Assembly: GCF_002994745.2 (NCBI RefSeq)
Contig: NC_037091.1
Location: 12,772,501-12,836,500, forward strand
Reading direction: 5' to 3'
DNA from: Rosa chinensis
Lineage: Eukaryota > Streptophyta > Magnoliopsida > Rosales > Rosaceae
DNA: 64,000 nucleotides
Position 1 is the first letter of the stretch. Each line of letters opens with the position of its first letter. A program made the position numbers and the translations under genes. This document shows positions 22,073-32,585 of this stretch, piece by piece. The notes beneath the pieces are model-generated. The model had not been told where the DNA came from. It did not search any database and was given only the letters and a program-made list of their open reading frames with translations.

Positions 22073-23017
22073 ACCCACCCGACGGAATGAGTTCGACTTC
22101 GACTTGGCAGTTCACAGACCTGGAGCCACATAGGCCTGAGGTCGACGCAGACATCTCTCCTCTTCTACAGTTCTAATCGTAAGTCTTCTTCTTCCAAAAA
22201 CTCAAAAATTCTTCAATTCCAGCCTTCTAGAGTTCTAATCTTCTTCTTCCTCTCCTGAAAGCTCCTTGGGTATGCATTGCAATTTGGTTGAATTTCAATT
22301 GATTCAATTTGGAGAAATTTTTTAATTTGTTATTGATTTCAAATCAGGTTCGTTGGGTATGTGTTTGGAGGAATTGGGGCAAGGCAGGAACTCGCAAGAG
22401 ATAAAGCTCACGAGTCACGAAATTGTTGGGTTGCTGGCTCACTTTCTTCCTCTGCGGACTGGTGAAATTCATGAGCTTTCTTGTTCTTTGTTTATTTGAG
22501 TGTTTGTATTGCTAATTTGCCAATGGGTTCATCTGTTTCATGGAGATACATTTGAGTTTGTATTGCTGATTTGCCAAATGAGTTCATCTGTTTCATGGAG
22601 ATACATTTGAGTTTGTATTGCTGATTTGCCAAATGGGTTCATCTGTTTCATATTTGGACTATAGTCTATAGACGATTACTTGGTTGATCTGATGTCATTA
22701 GCACATGTATTGTAAAAAGTTTTCGAAATGAAGCAAAGGCACTAGATGCTTGGTTGATCAGCGGCAAATGTAGGATATTTTGCTTTGTATGTCTAGTGGT
22801 TTTATTTTTGTTTTAGGGTGAGAATTGTTGCCATTGTTAATTTGTGATCTACAATGCTAGAGATTGTGTATTTTGTTGTTGTTGTTTTTTTTTTTTTTCA
22901 ATTAAGTTTGGTTGTTAAATCTTTTTTTGAATTGGTGTATTCTAGTGCAAGAACAATTTTTTTTTTTGGGTTAAGAATTCAAAGCCTTCTAAATTCTGAT
23001 TCCTGGATCCGCCACTG
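22073..23017 (+). other. Right-hand remnant of the hAT-like element
   Basis: Resembles an untranslated first exon (C/T-rich, 'TCGTAAGTCTTCTTCTTCC', a possible donor near 22170) and intron. It contains a 56-bp unit repeated 2.7 times (22503-22650: TTTGTATTGCTGATTTGCCA...). No transposase coding sequence is left. Confidence 0.4.
22503..22650 (+). repeat. Tandem repeat, ~56 bp x 2.7
   Basis: The unit TTTGTATTGCTGATTTGCCA...TTCATGGAGATACATTTGAG is repeated with one or two differences per copy. Non-coding. Confidence 0.85.
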
Positions 23018-23025
23018 ATAACAGA

Positions 23026-24370
23026 TATCAACAAGGTTGGTTAATTTGCTAAACATAAAAACGGCCAAACACGTCCAGGTCCGTCGCAATTGGCCCTGTG
23101 GTGAAATAACCACTACTCAACAATTCAGAATTATCATTTGACGATCATATATGCCCAAAATATTAGCCAAAACATGGTTGATCAGTAAAGAAGAGAATAA
23201 CCCAGTAAGCTAACATTTCTCAATTCATTGTTGGTGGGAGAGGCCAAACTGGCCACCAATCGAATCAATCAAAATTTAAAAGTTTATGCCGCGGTTACAG
23301 CCTTATTGGTGATTTTCGGTCTCACTTTTAGTGACTATAACACCACCAGTTTGAGACTACAACATGATATCAAACCGGTGAAAATGATACAACATGACCA
23401 AAAATACCATGTTAAGCACATCAACTCAAACACACAGTATTTCTAGAGCAGGTTTTATCCGGTTCTTATATAACAACAGTATGCGTGCGTCAAACACACA
23501 GTTATATATCATGTGAAAAACTGTGTGCGTCTTTGAATCTTGTAGGAAATTTCCAACGGTGCCGACTGCCGAGACCACGAGATGCTCTACAGTCTACACT
23601 AGAATTGCGGAGGTTTAATTAATCTCCCAAGTCATATGCGATGTGTGAGACTCTTTGAGTGAGCAGAGATTCCCAAAACGAAAACAAAAGTCCTTACTTA
23701 CTATTCCACTCCACGTGGTCTTGTCATATTGGTTCCATTACGTGTCCTTTTGAAATTGGGAGATGAGGCTTTGTTGATGTCGTCCACTTGAGGGAACCCA
23801 ACTGCGTAGGACACCCGCCTCCTTTCATCTCTCCTATATCCAAATTTTCCATCTCTTCAAACTTCATTACCCATAATGCTGCAATTTTTCCTTTTTCCAA
23901 TTATGGGTAGTCTTTGGTTTTTGAAATACATTATAAAAGGAAAAGAATTCCTATATGTAAACATGATAATTTATCTAAACTAACCCGTTAAAGATCAAAT
24001 AAGCTCGAATCTAATCATGTTTACTATTGTATAAGAACTGATTTTATAAAACCAAAATAAAACTATCTGTAGTTTAATACTTACCCTACCGGGTCATTAT
24101 TTGTGTTACAAAACTATGTATGATATCAAGCAAGGTCATCGGTCTAAATTTTACATACGCATTAAAATTGATATCTGCAACGCACACAGCATTATGAAGC
24201 GTGTACTTTCCACCCATCACCGTAAAACCGGTTGAATGCATCCGCCCATATTCCAAGGGTACATGACCATTTAATATGAGTTACTATCCAAACCGCGTTG
24301 GATATATTTTCCTTTTTTCCTTCATGAACGTTACCAAATATGTGAAGAAAAAGAGAGAAAAAATGAAAAT
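23026..24370. other. Intergenic region, promoter side of the first GATA gene
   Basis: No coding frame supported. CCACGTGG core (around 23712) and TACGTGTCC (around 23740) are ACGT-type elements about 0.85 kb upstream of the GATA gene. Distal AT-rich sequence otherwise. Confidence 0.4.
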
Positions 24371-24375
24371 AGAAT

Positions 24376-24383
24376 TATAAAAA
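24376..24383 (+). promoter_or_regulatory. TATA box of the first GATA gene
   Basis: TATAAAAA about 200 bp upstream of the ATG at 24583. The leader that would follow holds a (CT)n run (24498-24521), common in plant 5' UTRs. Confidence 0.5.
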
Positions 24384-24497
24384 GGTTTAGAGAGAGAAAA
24401 TTTCACAGCCCCTCATTCCCACCCAAAAACCCTCATCAAACTCTCCAAAGCCACCATCCCATCGTGATTATATTAGTTTTCTCAGAAACCCTTCCCT

Positions 24498-24521
24498 TCT
24501 CTCTCTCTCTCTCTCTCTCTC
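24498..24521 (+). repeat. (CT)12 microsatellite in the GATA leader
   Basis: Uninterrupted CT dinucleotides, followed by shorter CT runs up to the start codon. Confidence 0.95.
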
Positions 24522-24582
24522 ACGCCCTCACTTTCTCTCTCTAAAACCCTCAAACCCGTTTCTGTTCTCTCTCTCTCTAGAA

Positions 24583-25876
24583 ATGGTGCCACTTGACCCA
24601 GCGTCTTGTCTCGTCGACGACCTCCGTAACTTCTTGTCCGACGTCGGCGACCACGACGGCCGGCCCGATGATCCTAGCCGTCCGTTAATCGCAACTGTAA
24701 GTCCGACCCCACCCACCCATTTTCTGGCTTTGTTTTTAGGGCTTAACAGAGTCGTCGTAAATGGACCGAGTCTGGTTCTGACCCGGCCGGCGTCTCACGG
24801 CTGCCGGCCACGTTTCGACCCGGTCGGGTTCGGGCCGAGTTGACTGGGGCGAGCCCGCCGGTATGGTTCCGTTGGCTTTCCCTTCTGATTGGTGCAGGCC
24901 TTACTGTTTTGTTTCTAAATGACGGTTTTGCCCCTTGAAATTGGGTTGGTGGGTTTTAGGAGAAGGGTATTTATGGAAAAAGGAAATTATGTGGATTGGG
25001 TCTTTATCGTTGTGAGCTGTAGTGTTCTGGCCCATATTAGATGTGCCGTTACAGATTCCCACCGAAATTTTATTTTTCCACTTTCCACTTTCTCTTTCTC
25101 AAACACTAATTTGATAATGCCACTCCTCAGTGTAAAAAGACAATCTTATCCAATTCTAGATATTATCATCTTTGTCCAACATCAACGTAACGTTTTTGGG
25201 ATTTTGTTGCTGCCCCTGTCCCCCGGCACTGAGTCAACCCTAAAACCCCGACCGAGTTACCGAGTCGACTCACTGGGTTTCTTACTTTCGGTTGATTTTG
25301 CAGGAGGAAGCAGAAGAGGAGCTGGAATGGATATCGAACAAGGACGCTTTCCCGGCGGTGGAAACGTTCATTCTGTCGGAGCAGGTGGGCGGCATTGCGA
25401 TTGCCAAGCACCAGAGTCCGGTCTCGGTGCTGGAGAACAGCACAAACAGCAGCAGCGCCTCCCTCATGAGCTCGTGTGGGGGGCTAAAGCCGCCCCACAG
25501 AGCGCGAACCAAAGGCCGCCGCAGGCGGAGTGAAATTCCTGCACAGCAGCTATTTTGGAACCAACCGATTGAGAGCAAACCCAGCAGGAGTCACAGTGCC
25601 AGTGCCAGCGCCAGCAAGCTGGATATTGGGAGAAAGTGCCTGCATTGCGGGACTGATCAGACACCGCAATGGCGGGCGGGTCCCTTTGGACCCAAAACCT
25701 TGTGTAATGCCTGTGGGGTGAGGTACAAGTCAGGGCGGCTTTGCCCCGAGTACCGCCCTGCGAGCAGCCCAACGTTCTCGAGCGAGATGCATTCGAACTC
25801 CCACAGGAAGGTATTGGAGATGAGGAAGCAAAAGTATGGAATGGGGATGGTTGTGAAGCCTGAGGATACAGGTTAG
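24583..25876 (+). CDS. GATA zinc-finger transcription factor, two exons, 228 aa
   Basis: Exon 1 24583-24696 (38 codons, [20 protein letters not shown]), intron GTAAGT...TTTTGCAG 24697-25303, exon 2 25304-25876. Exon 2 opens with the acidic [20 protein letters not shown], the conserved block before the finger in class-A plant GATA factors (BME3/GATA8-like). The finger is CLHC-x18-CNAC with [20 protein letters not shown], then [18 protein letters not shown] and a basic tail. All four Cys are present. It should be a nuclear protein binding WGATAR sites. Length is a little short for the class. This is the intact single-finger member from which the downstream copies probably derive. The exact orthologue is not decided. 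Confidence 0.92.
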
Positions 25877-26380
25877 GCTCTTGTGGAATGGTCAATTCGT
25901 TTTGCTTGTTTAGTTTTTACTGCTAAATTTAGTGTAGTTTTAGGAGATAGTAGGATTGTTGTAGTGGTGGGGGGTTAGGATTACTTAGATTGTTAGAAGA
26001 AGTTCTTTGTTTTGTTGAATAGATCACAGCTAGGGGGATTTTGAAGTTATTGTGTTTGGTTATTCTGTAGACTTAACAGTATTTTTGGGGTTTTGCCAAT
26101 TTTTAATTCTTTTGCTCTGTTGCTTGAATTTAGATGTGATGGATTTGGGAAGAATATGGATCAATGGATTTTGAGGGGTTTGGGAACTTCGTCAGTTTAC
26201 TTTTGTATGATGTTTGGATCTTTCTTTACTAACGCTTTAACCCAATTGGATGGTGCTAGAAGTTATAGTTGAATATGAACCATTTTAGGTAGGGTGTTGT
26301 TGTGAAATCTGTTATGACAAATGAAATGCAGGATGATTGGATATTGTAGTTGAGTATCTAACAGTTTTTATGTAAATCCT
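25877..26380 (+). other. 3' flank of the first GATA gene
   Basis: Contains AGTGTAGTTTTAGGAGATAG and TAGGATTGTTGTA, which recur behind the cassettes at about 30100, 31270 and 32610. These are thus duplicated 3' flanks. No coding sequence. Confidence 0.6.
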
Positions 26381-27075
26381 TATTTTATAGACTCAAAAGT
26401 TAAAACCCCTATAATTTTTCTTCGTAATTCCAACAGCTTCTCCATCTATCATTCTCTCATGTTCTCTATAATTTATTATTTATAATTAAATAGGTTAATA
26501 ATTTTTATGTTTAAAAATGTAGTTAAATAATTAACGATTAAAATTAGTGTTAATTGCCTTTAAAAAAAAATAGTGTTAATTGAAAAGAGAAGAGAAAATA
26601 TTAAAATATTCAGCAACTCCAACGGTTAAATTATAGGGAAGCAAAAGACAAAATTTTAAACAATTTTTCATCCCCAACTCCAATAGATAGAATCTCTAAA
26701 ATCTCAATAATTTTTCTTAAAATTTTAGAAATTGCTGTAAATTAAGGGAATTTTGTTTTCTCTTTCCTCTCTATCCCTAAAATGGGGATAGTTATAGGGA
26801 ATCTGTTAGAGCAAAAAAAAACTCATTTTCCCCTAAAATAGAGAAAAATTAAAATATGGAGAAAATGTTGGAGTTGCTTTTAAAAGATAACTTAGTATAA
26901 TTTTAGAGTTTGCTGTAAATATTGAGATTTTTGTTTTCTCATTTTTCACTCTCTCTAAAATAGGGATTGATATAGGGAAGCCGTTGGAGCCAAAAAAATG
27001 CAACTTTTCTCTTAAGATAGAGAGAAAAACAAAAAAAATATAGTGAAGTTGTTGGAGTTGCTCTTTGTGAAATTG
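26381..27075. mobile_element. Two adjoining foldback MITE copies
   Basis: AT-rich. The motif (T)GTTGGAGTTGCT and its reverse AGCAACTCCAAC flank internal runs such as CTCTCTAAAATAGGGAT, repeated twice (about 26600-26880 and 26890-27075). The pattern is that of a short inverted-repeat MITE present in tandem. TSD not resolved. Confidence 0.45.
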
Positions 27076-27079
27076 ATTT

Positions 27080-28370
27080 TGGATTTCAATATGTGACCTT
27101 CCAATGAGCCTGGTATGGTTCTTGTGAAAAATAAGAATATTTTACATAATGCCCTTGCCCATAGCCCTATCTCCAATACTTGCATTTCATGTAGAGGTAA
27201 TTTCTACCTTCATAAAGAGGGCTTCCCTATATTGCCACAACAACATTGGACACCTCTAATGTTGGTTAAGGACTCCAGAGTCGCATGTTTTGCAAAATCC
27301 CATGTGGTCGGATTGGGACAGGCCTGAAGCAGATTTAACAACACAGGATTCTTTAACCTTGAACGAACAAATTCAAGGTTCTAGAGTTTTTGGAAGACAG
27401 CCCACGCATTAAGACTCCAAACTCTTTGCAGGAGTTGCAGCAATCCAATTTCGAAGGGCTTTCCTTGCAGACCTATTCTGCAGCAAGACTGTCCATTTTA
27501 AGCTCAATATACCTAAGAGAAGGACAAATGTGCGTTGACCACGAAGCAAGGCCAGCAGCCAAAAATGGTTAATGCACAGCAATAATAAATCATATTCAAT
27601 ACAAAGTCATCAGAAGTGTCACTGCTGGAGTGCTATCAAAGGAGTTTCTACAGAAGAGTAGGCTCCTTATTTAAGGAGTCGAAGCCATTGCTTATATAAA
27701 CAATTGGAGACTGCTACATCTTGGGCATTACTTATATACCATATGTATCTAACAATAGAATCATGGACAGAGTCCAATCTGTGAGTACAAACATCACAAA
27801 TGTAGCAATCATTACCAATATATTGAAAATCTGCACCAAAAACTTGGATGAAAGACAACAAATACTATTACACATTTACTGAAGTTTCAGAAAGATACAA
27901 ACTTATGCTAAGAAAATAAAAAGAAGAATTCAATTCAGCAATGTATAGGCAATCTAAGTTTATACAACTCTAGATGTTCATACAACTCCTTGCATTTGTC
28001 AAATCAAATGGGATTGGGCACACCAAACGAATGTCAAGAAACCCTGCAACAGCAACTTATTAGAAACGGGTACTATCAAATGTTATACATCGTTGAATCC
28101 AACATGGACTAAAAATTGTATAGGCGTTTATATTAGAAATGCTAACTATTCAAAACACAGTTTTTATTTTTTAAGATTCGTAGCTGAAACAATTGCGAAG
28201 ATATTATTATACAGATTTCAATTGCTTTGGCAGAATATTTAAGCCTCTGTTTGAATTGGCAGAACCCAGATTAAGGAAGAGGATTTAGAGCAATTAGTAA
28301 GGCATGAATGAACAGAGACCAGAAAATCAATTAGTGAATCAAATGATCAGCCATACACAACAGTATTTTT
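27080..28370. other. Intergenic, nothing recognised
   Basis: Short open frames (for example 27115-27327) lack motifs or splice support. I see no RNA gene or transposon end. Confidence 0.4.
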
Positions 28371-28830
28371 GCACACACAACACAAAAGCAGCTAGGACAT
28401 CAAATACATTTAAAGATTCCCTCAATAGTTCAACTAGCAATCCCAGTTCATACCCAAACAATAACACAGAGCTAGAACATCATATTTGTTAACCTATCCA
28501 CCAAATAGTATAACAAGTAATCCTAATCCACACCCAACAATAAAACCTATGCAGGACATCAGAGACTTTCCAATTTCATCTCAAGCTTTGAACTTGCAAA
28601 ACTAATCAGAAACTAGCTCAATGAGAAATCACATCACACTACTTTTAACCTGTAACAGTGATCAAACTTAGACAGAGCAAAAGCAACAAGGAATCATATC
28701 TGTTTACTTGATTCACTAGTGGTGAATAGTCTAACCAGTAATCCTAATTCGTACATACAATAAAACATAAAAGCAGGACATCAGAAACATTCCAATCATA
28801 TTTAAACTTTTGAACTTTCAAGACCAATTT
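28370..28830. repeat. Diverged tandem repeat of ~180 bp
   Basis: Three blocks share '...AGTAATCCTAATCCACACCC AACAATAAAAC...GGACATCAGAAACATTCCAAT...TTGAACTT'. Divergence is considerable. Non-coding. Confidence 0.5.
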
Positions 28831-29079
28831 GTATCAGAAAGATTCAACCTTGCTCAACCCATCAGACTGCTCACACAGTCAAATCCCCATGACAGGTTAT
28901 AGAGAACGAAAACACGTGCTGGGCACGTGAAGTAGAATAAAAAAAAGAAAAAAAAAAGGGGGATATAAGCTATTTTTTCTTTTTGAAAAAACCAAAAGAT
29001 AAACCCCCAACCTGGGTTGGTTCTGTCTCTCCCTTTAGAAACCAAACCATAAACCCTGGTTCCTTTGCTCTCTTTGGAA

Positions 29080-30065
29080 ATGGTGTCACTGGACCCAGAT
29101 GACTTCTTGGCCGGCCTTGCCGATGACCGGGACTATCCCAGCCGTCCATTTCCGGCAACAGTAAGTTCATCACCACCATTATTATTTGCATTATTTAGGG
29201 TTTTAGCCACCCCCTTGTTCACTAGTTTAGTTTGGTCTCAGGGTTTTAGCCTCCCCAAATATAAAGAAAGGGGCTTTTTTTTTTGGTTTTGTTTTGGGTG
29301 CTTCTGTAACTCGACTGACATTATAAACAAATGCTTGGTAATTTTGGGTTTTCATCTTGTGCTTTGCAGGAGAACCTAGCTGAGGAAGAAGAGCTGGAAT
29401 GGCTATCCAACAAGGACGTGTTTCCGGCCATCGAAACCTGCATGCTGACGGAGGAGCCACCAAAAAAGGCTGTGGCCAATGCCGAGCAGGGGAATCCGGT
29501 CTCTGTCTCGGTTGTTAAAGCAAGCATTGGAGGAGGTGGAGCACTGCTATTGCCGCTAATGCCGAGCAGGAAAACAAAGGATGAGAGTGTCAAAGTGAAG
29601 AGTATGAGAGTTTGCGCATATTGCGGGGTTACACAGACCCCACAGTGGCCGGAGGGTCCCTTGGGGATATGTAATGCCTGCGGTTTTAGCTACAAGTCCG
29701 GGCGGCTTTGCACTGAAGACAGTCCCAAAGTGCAGAGCATTAAGAGTGACAAGGTGAAGAGCATTAAGAGTGACAAGGTGAATGGAATTAAGAGTGACAA
29801 GGTGAAGACCATTAAGAGAAAGTGCACACATTGTGGGATTACACAGACTCCGCAGTGGCGGTTGGGTCCCCTTGGACCACAGACCCTGTGTAATGCTTGT
29901 GGGGTTAGGTACAAGTCTGGGAGGCTTTGCCCCGAATACCGCCCTGCAAATAGCCCTACGTTCTCGCAGGAGTTGCATTCGAATAAGCACAGGAAGGTAA
30001 TGGAGATCAGGAATCAAATCTATGGGAATGAGGGGACGGTGGTGAGACCTGTGGATAAATGGTAG
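29080..30065 (+). CDS. GATA factor with one degenerate and one canonical finger
   Basis: Exon 1 29080-29160 ([20 protein letters not shown]), intron GTAAGT...TTGCAG, exon 2 from 29370. Exon 2 starts [20 protein letters not shown] like its neighbour. Finger 1, CAYC-x15-CNAC, lacks three residues of the usual x18 spacing. Finger 2, CTHC-x18-CNAC, is canonical. Between them lie four copies of an eight-residue Lys-rich unit, KSIKSDKV. If translation stops at TAG 30063-30065 the protein has 258 residues and ends VVRPVDKW. Alternatively GATAAATG|GTAGGC is a splice donor at 30061 and the transcript continues into the cassettes downstream. Two fingers in one plant GATA protein are uncommon. Confidence 0.85.
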
Positions 30066-30683
30066 GCATCTTTCTTGCCTTCTCATTTTAATGTTGGTTA
30101 GGAGCAGAGTAGGATTGTGTAATGGGGGCTAGGATTAAATCAGATGGGAAGGGATTTCATAGCTTTGGAGAGAATGTGAATTAGGGGATTGATGATTTTT
30201 GTGTTCTTTTTGTTAAATGTTTCATACTGCATCATCTTTTTTGACTAAGGGTCTTGGTAAGTTATCTTTTGTTATGCCCCATCTTTCTTGACTAACTTTA
30301 GCTCAAATGGATAGTATTTTGGGACTTCAAATTGTAACTCTTTGCGCCCCGTTGCTTAATTTGGATTTGATGGACTCAAGATGTATAAGAATTACTTGAT
30401 TGACACTTTCTGTATTTTTTTTATGTTTTGCATCATCTCTGTCGATTAACTGTTTCTCTGATGAACAGTGTTTATAGAATTGTAGTTCTTTCCTCTGTTT
30501 CTTGAATTTGGATCGATATATTTGGGACAGATATGGACATCTGGATGAGGATATTAGGAATTCATTTTATTATTTATTTGTTTATGTTGTAGATTGTCAT
30601 ATTTTGCATCATCTTGACTAATCTTAGCCTTTCTTGATAATGATAAAGGCTTAATGTAAATCCTATTTGATTCTGTGAAACAG
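30062..30683 (+). other. Intron or 3' flank between GATA exon 2 and the first extra cassette
   Basis: Starts GTAGGC and ends ATTCTGTGAAACAG, so it can be read as a phase-2 intron. It holds copies of the repeated flank unit (GCATCATCTTT...GACTAA...GGATAGTATTTTGG). Confidence 0.5.
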
Positions 30684-31242
30684 CACAAACAGTGCCTCCA
30701 CCACTGCCCCAGAGAAGATGAAGAAAGACATGTTCCCGACTGTCGCAACAGTGGAGCAACCAAGAAGAAGTGTCATTGCTGAGCAGCAGAGCCCTGTTTC
30801 GGTGCTTGAAAACAGCACAAACAGCAGCATCACCCTCAAGCCCCACCAACCCCCAAGCAAATTTCTGAGGGAGCAGCAGCTGTTCTGTAACCAACCTAAC
30901 AATAAGCACAACCAGGAAGACACTGCCTCAGTGGAAATTAAGAGAAACATCATCCTCATGAGTTCCTGTGGGACCCTCGAGCTGCCTTATAAAGCGCCAA
31001 GCGAAGTTTTGGGGCAGCAGCAGCTGTTTAGTTGCCAAACTACCAGCAAACGCAGAAAGAAAAACATTGTTGAAATGAAGAATGAGGGAAACAATGCCAC
31101 CCTCACGAGTTCCTGTGGGAACCTTGAGCTGCCCCACCAAGCGCCAAGTCAATTTCTGGAGCAGCACCAGCCTAACAACAAGTGCAACAAGAAACATACT
31201 GCCAAAGTGGAGATGACCATGAAACCTGTGGATATATGGTAG
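30684..31242 (+). pseudogene. GATA exon cassette C, finger lost
   Basis: Opens after an acceptor at CTGTGAAACAG and reads TNSASTTAPEKMKKDMFPTV, matching the region before the finger of the intact genes (STNSS...[23 protein letters not shown]). These spacer blocks are repeated three times within the cassette, and no C-x2-C...C-x2-C finger is present. It ends KVEMTMKPVDIW then TAG. The possible donor ATATG|GTAGGG at 31238 makes the exon 555 nt, phase 2 at both ends. Open throughout. It could be a finger-less coding exon or a decaying copy. Confidence 0.55.
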
Positions 31243-32260
31243 GGTTTTTCTTTATCTTTGCTTTGTCATTTTAGTGTGGTTAGGAGCTAGTAGGATTGTT
31301 GTAATGGGGCCTAGGATTAATTGGAGGGTAAGGGTAAGTTCTATGTTTTGATCAATAAGCTAGGGGAATTTTAAAATTTTGTGTGCTATGCTTTTATCCT
31401 TGAAATACAGGTTGTGTTTTTCGGTTTTGCAAATCTTAATTTTCTGCTCTACTGCTTGAAATTTGATTTGAGGGATATGAGGAAAGTTTATTTAGATTAA
31501 TGGATTGACGGTTGTGTCCATTTTTTGTTCGTTAAGAGATTTTTTATTGTGCATCATCTCTCTTGACTAACATCACAGCTCGGCTGGATAGCGTTTGGAT
31601 ATGGTCTAAATTTAAGATTCTGTTCTGCTGCTTGAAATTGGATCCATCAAGAGAATGTGGATTGATGTTGGCTTTTTAATTATTTTTTTGGCCCTCATGG
31701 ACAGAGTTTGACTTCTGTCAAACTTAATTCTTTGCTATCTTGAATTTGCACTTGAGGACGGAGATTTAGGGACATTATGAATTGAATGATTGAGGGTTTT
31801 TGGTATTTCTTTTTTGAGAGAATCGTTTTATTGTGCATCAACTTTCTTGACTAACTTTAGCACCCTAGCGGATAGTATTTTTGAGATTATCTGATTGTGA
31901 TTCTTTGCTCTGTTGCTTGAATATTGAATAGATGACCCAAGGTGGATGGAGATTAATGGATGAATGTTTTCATTGTTTATGTTGTCACCCCCCCCCCCCC
32001 CCCCCCCCAATTTGGCATATTTTCTCTCGATTAACTATAGCCCTCATGGATAGTATATATAAAATTGTATTTCATTCCTCTGTTTCTTGAATTTGGATTG
32101 ATAAACGTCAATATATTCTTGAATTTAATAAATTGTGGGACGCAAGAATTTATGTGAATATATTGACAAGGGTTTTGGGATTTTTTTTTCTTGGATGATA
32201 TCATGTTATGCATCTTCTTTCTTGAGTGAATTTAATCTTAATTGATAGTGGTTTGGACAG
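31243..32260 (+). repeat. Tandem intron-derived repeats between GATA cassettes
   Basis: At least four diverged copies, about 180-280 bp apart, of 'TGCTTGAATTTGGA...GGATTGATG...TGTGCATCATCTTTCTTGACTAACTTTAGC...GGATAGTATTTGG'. Further copies lie at 30230-30620, 32820-33420 and 35140. The unit looks like the intron end just before the GATA exon, so segments ending at the exon boundary were multiplied. Includes a run of 22-23 C at about 31987-32009. Confidence 0.7.
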
Positions 32261-32585
32261 CAGCACCACCCTCATGAAGTCTAAGAAGGACTCATTACCG
32301 GCTATCGAAACATTGAATATCTTGGAGCATTCAAGAGGCATTTTTATTGCTGAGCAGCAGAGCCCTGTAGTGGGGATTGCGGTAAATTGCCAGAATTGTG
32401 GTGCTGAACAGAGCCCGCAATGGTGGGAGGGTCCCCTTGGACCCAAAACCATATGTCTTTCCTGTGGGCTGGCCAAGTACACAGGCAGGCGGAAAAGAAG
32501 TATGTCTTTAGTTTCTAACAAGAAGCGCAAAAAGGAAGACATTGCGAAAGTGGAGATGGCAGTGAAACCTGGGGATAAATGGTAG
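32261..32585 (+). CDS. GATA exon cassette D, one finger
   Basis: After the acceptor GGTTTGGACAG the frame reads STTLMKSKKDSLPAIETLNI, then QQSPV, then a finger CQNC-x18-CLSC with SPQWWEGPLGPKTICLSCGL and a basic stretch KYTGRRKRS...NKKRKKEDIAK. It ends VKPGDKW-TAG. The Trp and GPLGPKT of the GATA loop are kept; the second Cys pair is CLSC instead of CNAC. With the donor GATAAATG|GTAGGT at 32581 the exon is 321 nt and phase 2/2. As a lone gene it has no first exon, so I favour a cassette of the 29080 transcription unit, or an unused copy. Confidence 0.55.

Larger units (their letters stand above)
10348..23017. mobile_element. hAT-like element, outermost shell of the nest
   Basis: The left end reads CATGGGCGGATCCAG and the right end, reversed, CAGTGGCGGATCCAGG. 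The flanks GTAACAAA (10340-10347) and ATAACAGA (23018-23025) agree at 6 of 8 positions, both differences being transitions; hAT elements make 8-bp duplications. Only about 70 bp on the left and 950 bp on the right look like the element's own sequence. The rest is later insertions. No transposase frame remains. The pairing of these two ends is inferred from TIR and flank. Confidence 0.55.

Noticed and set aside
10418..22073. CTA(n)C as TSD of the outer LINE
   Set aside because: Too low in complexity (A-tracts) to count as evidence; mentioned only as a possibility.
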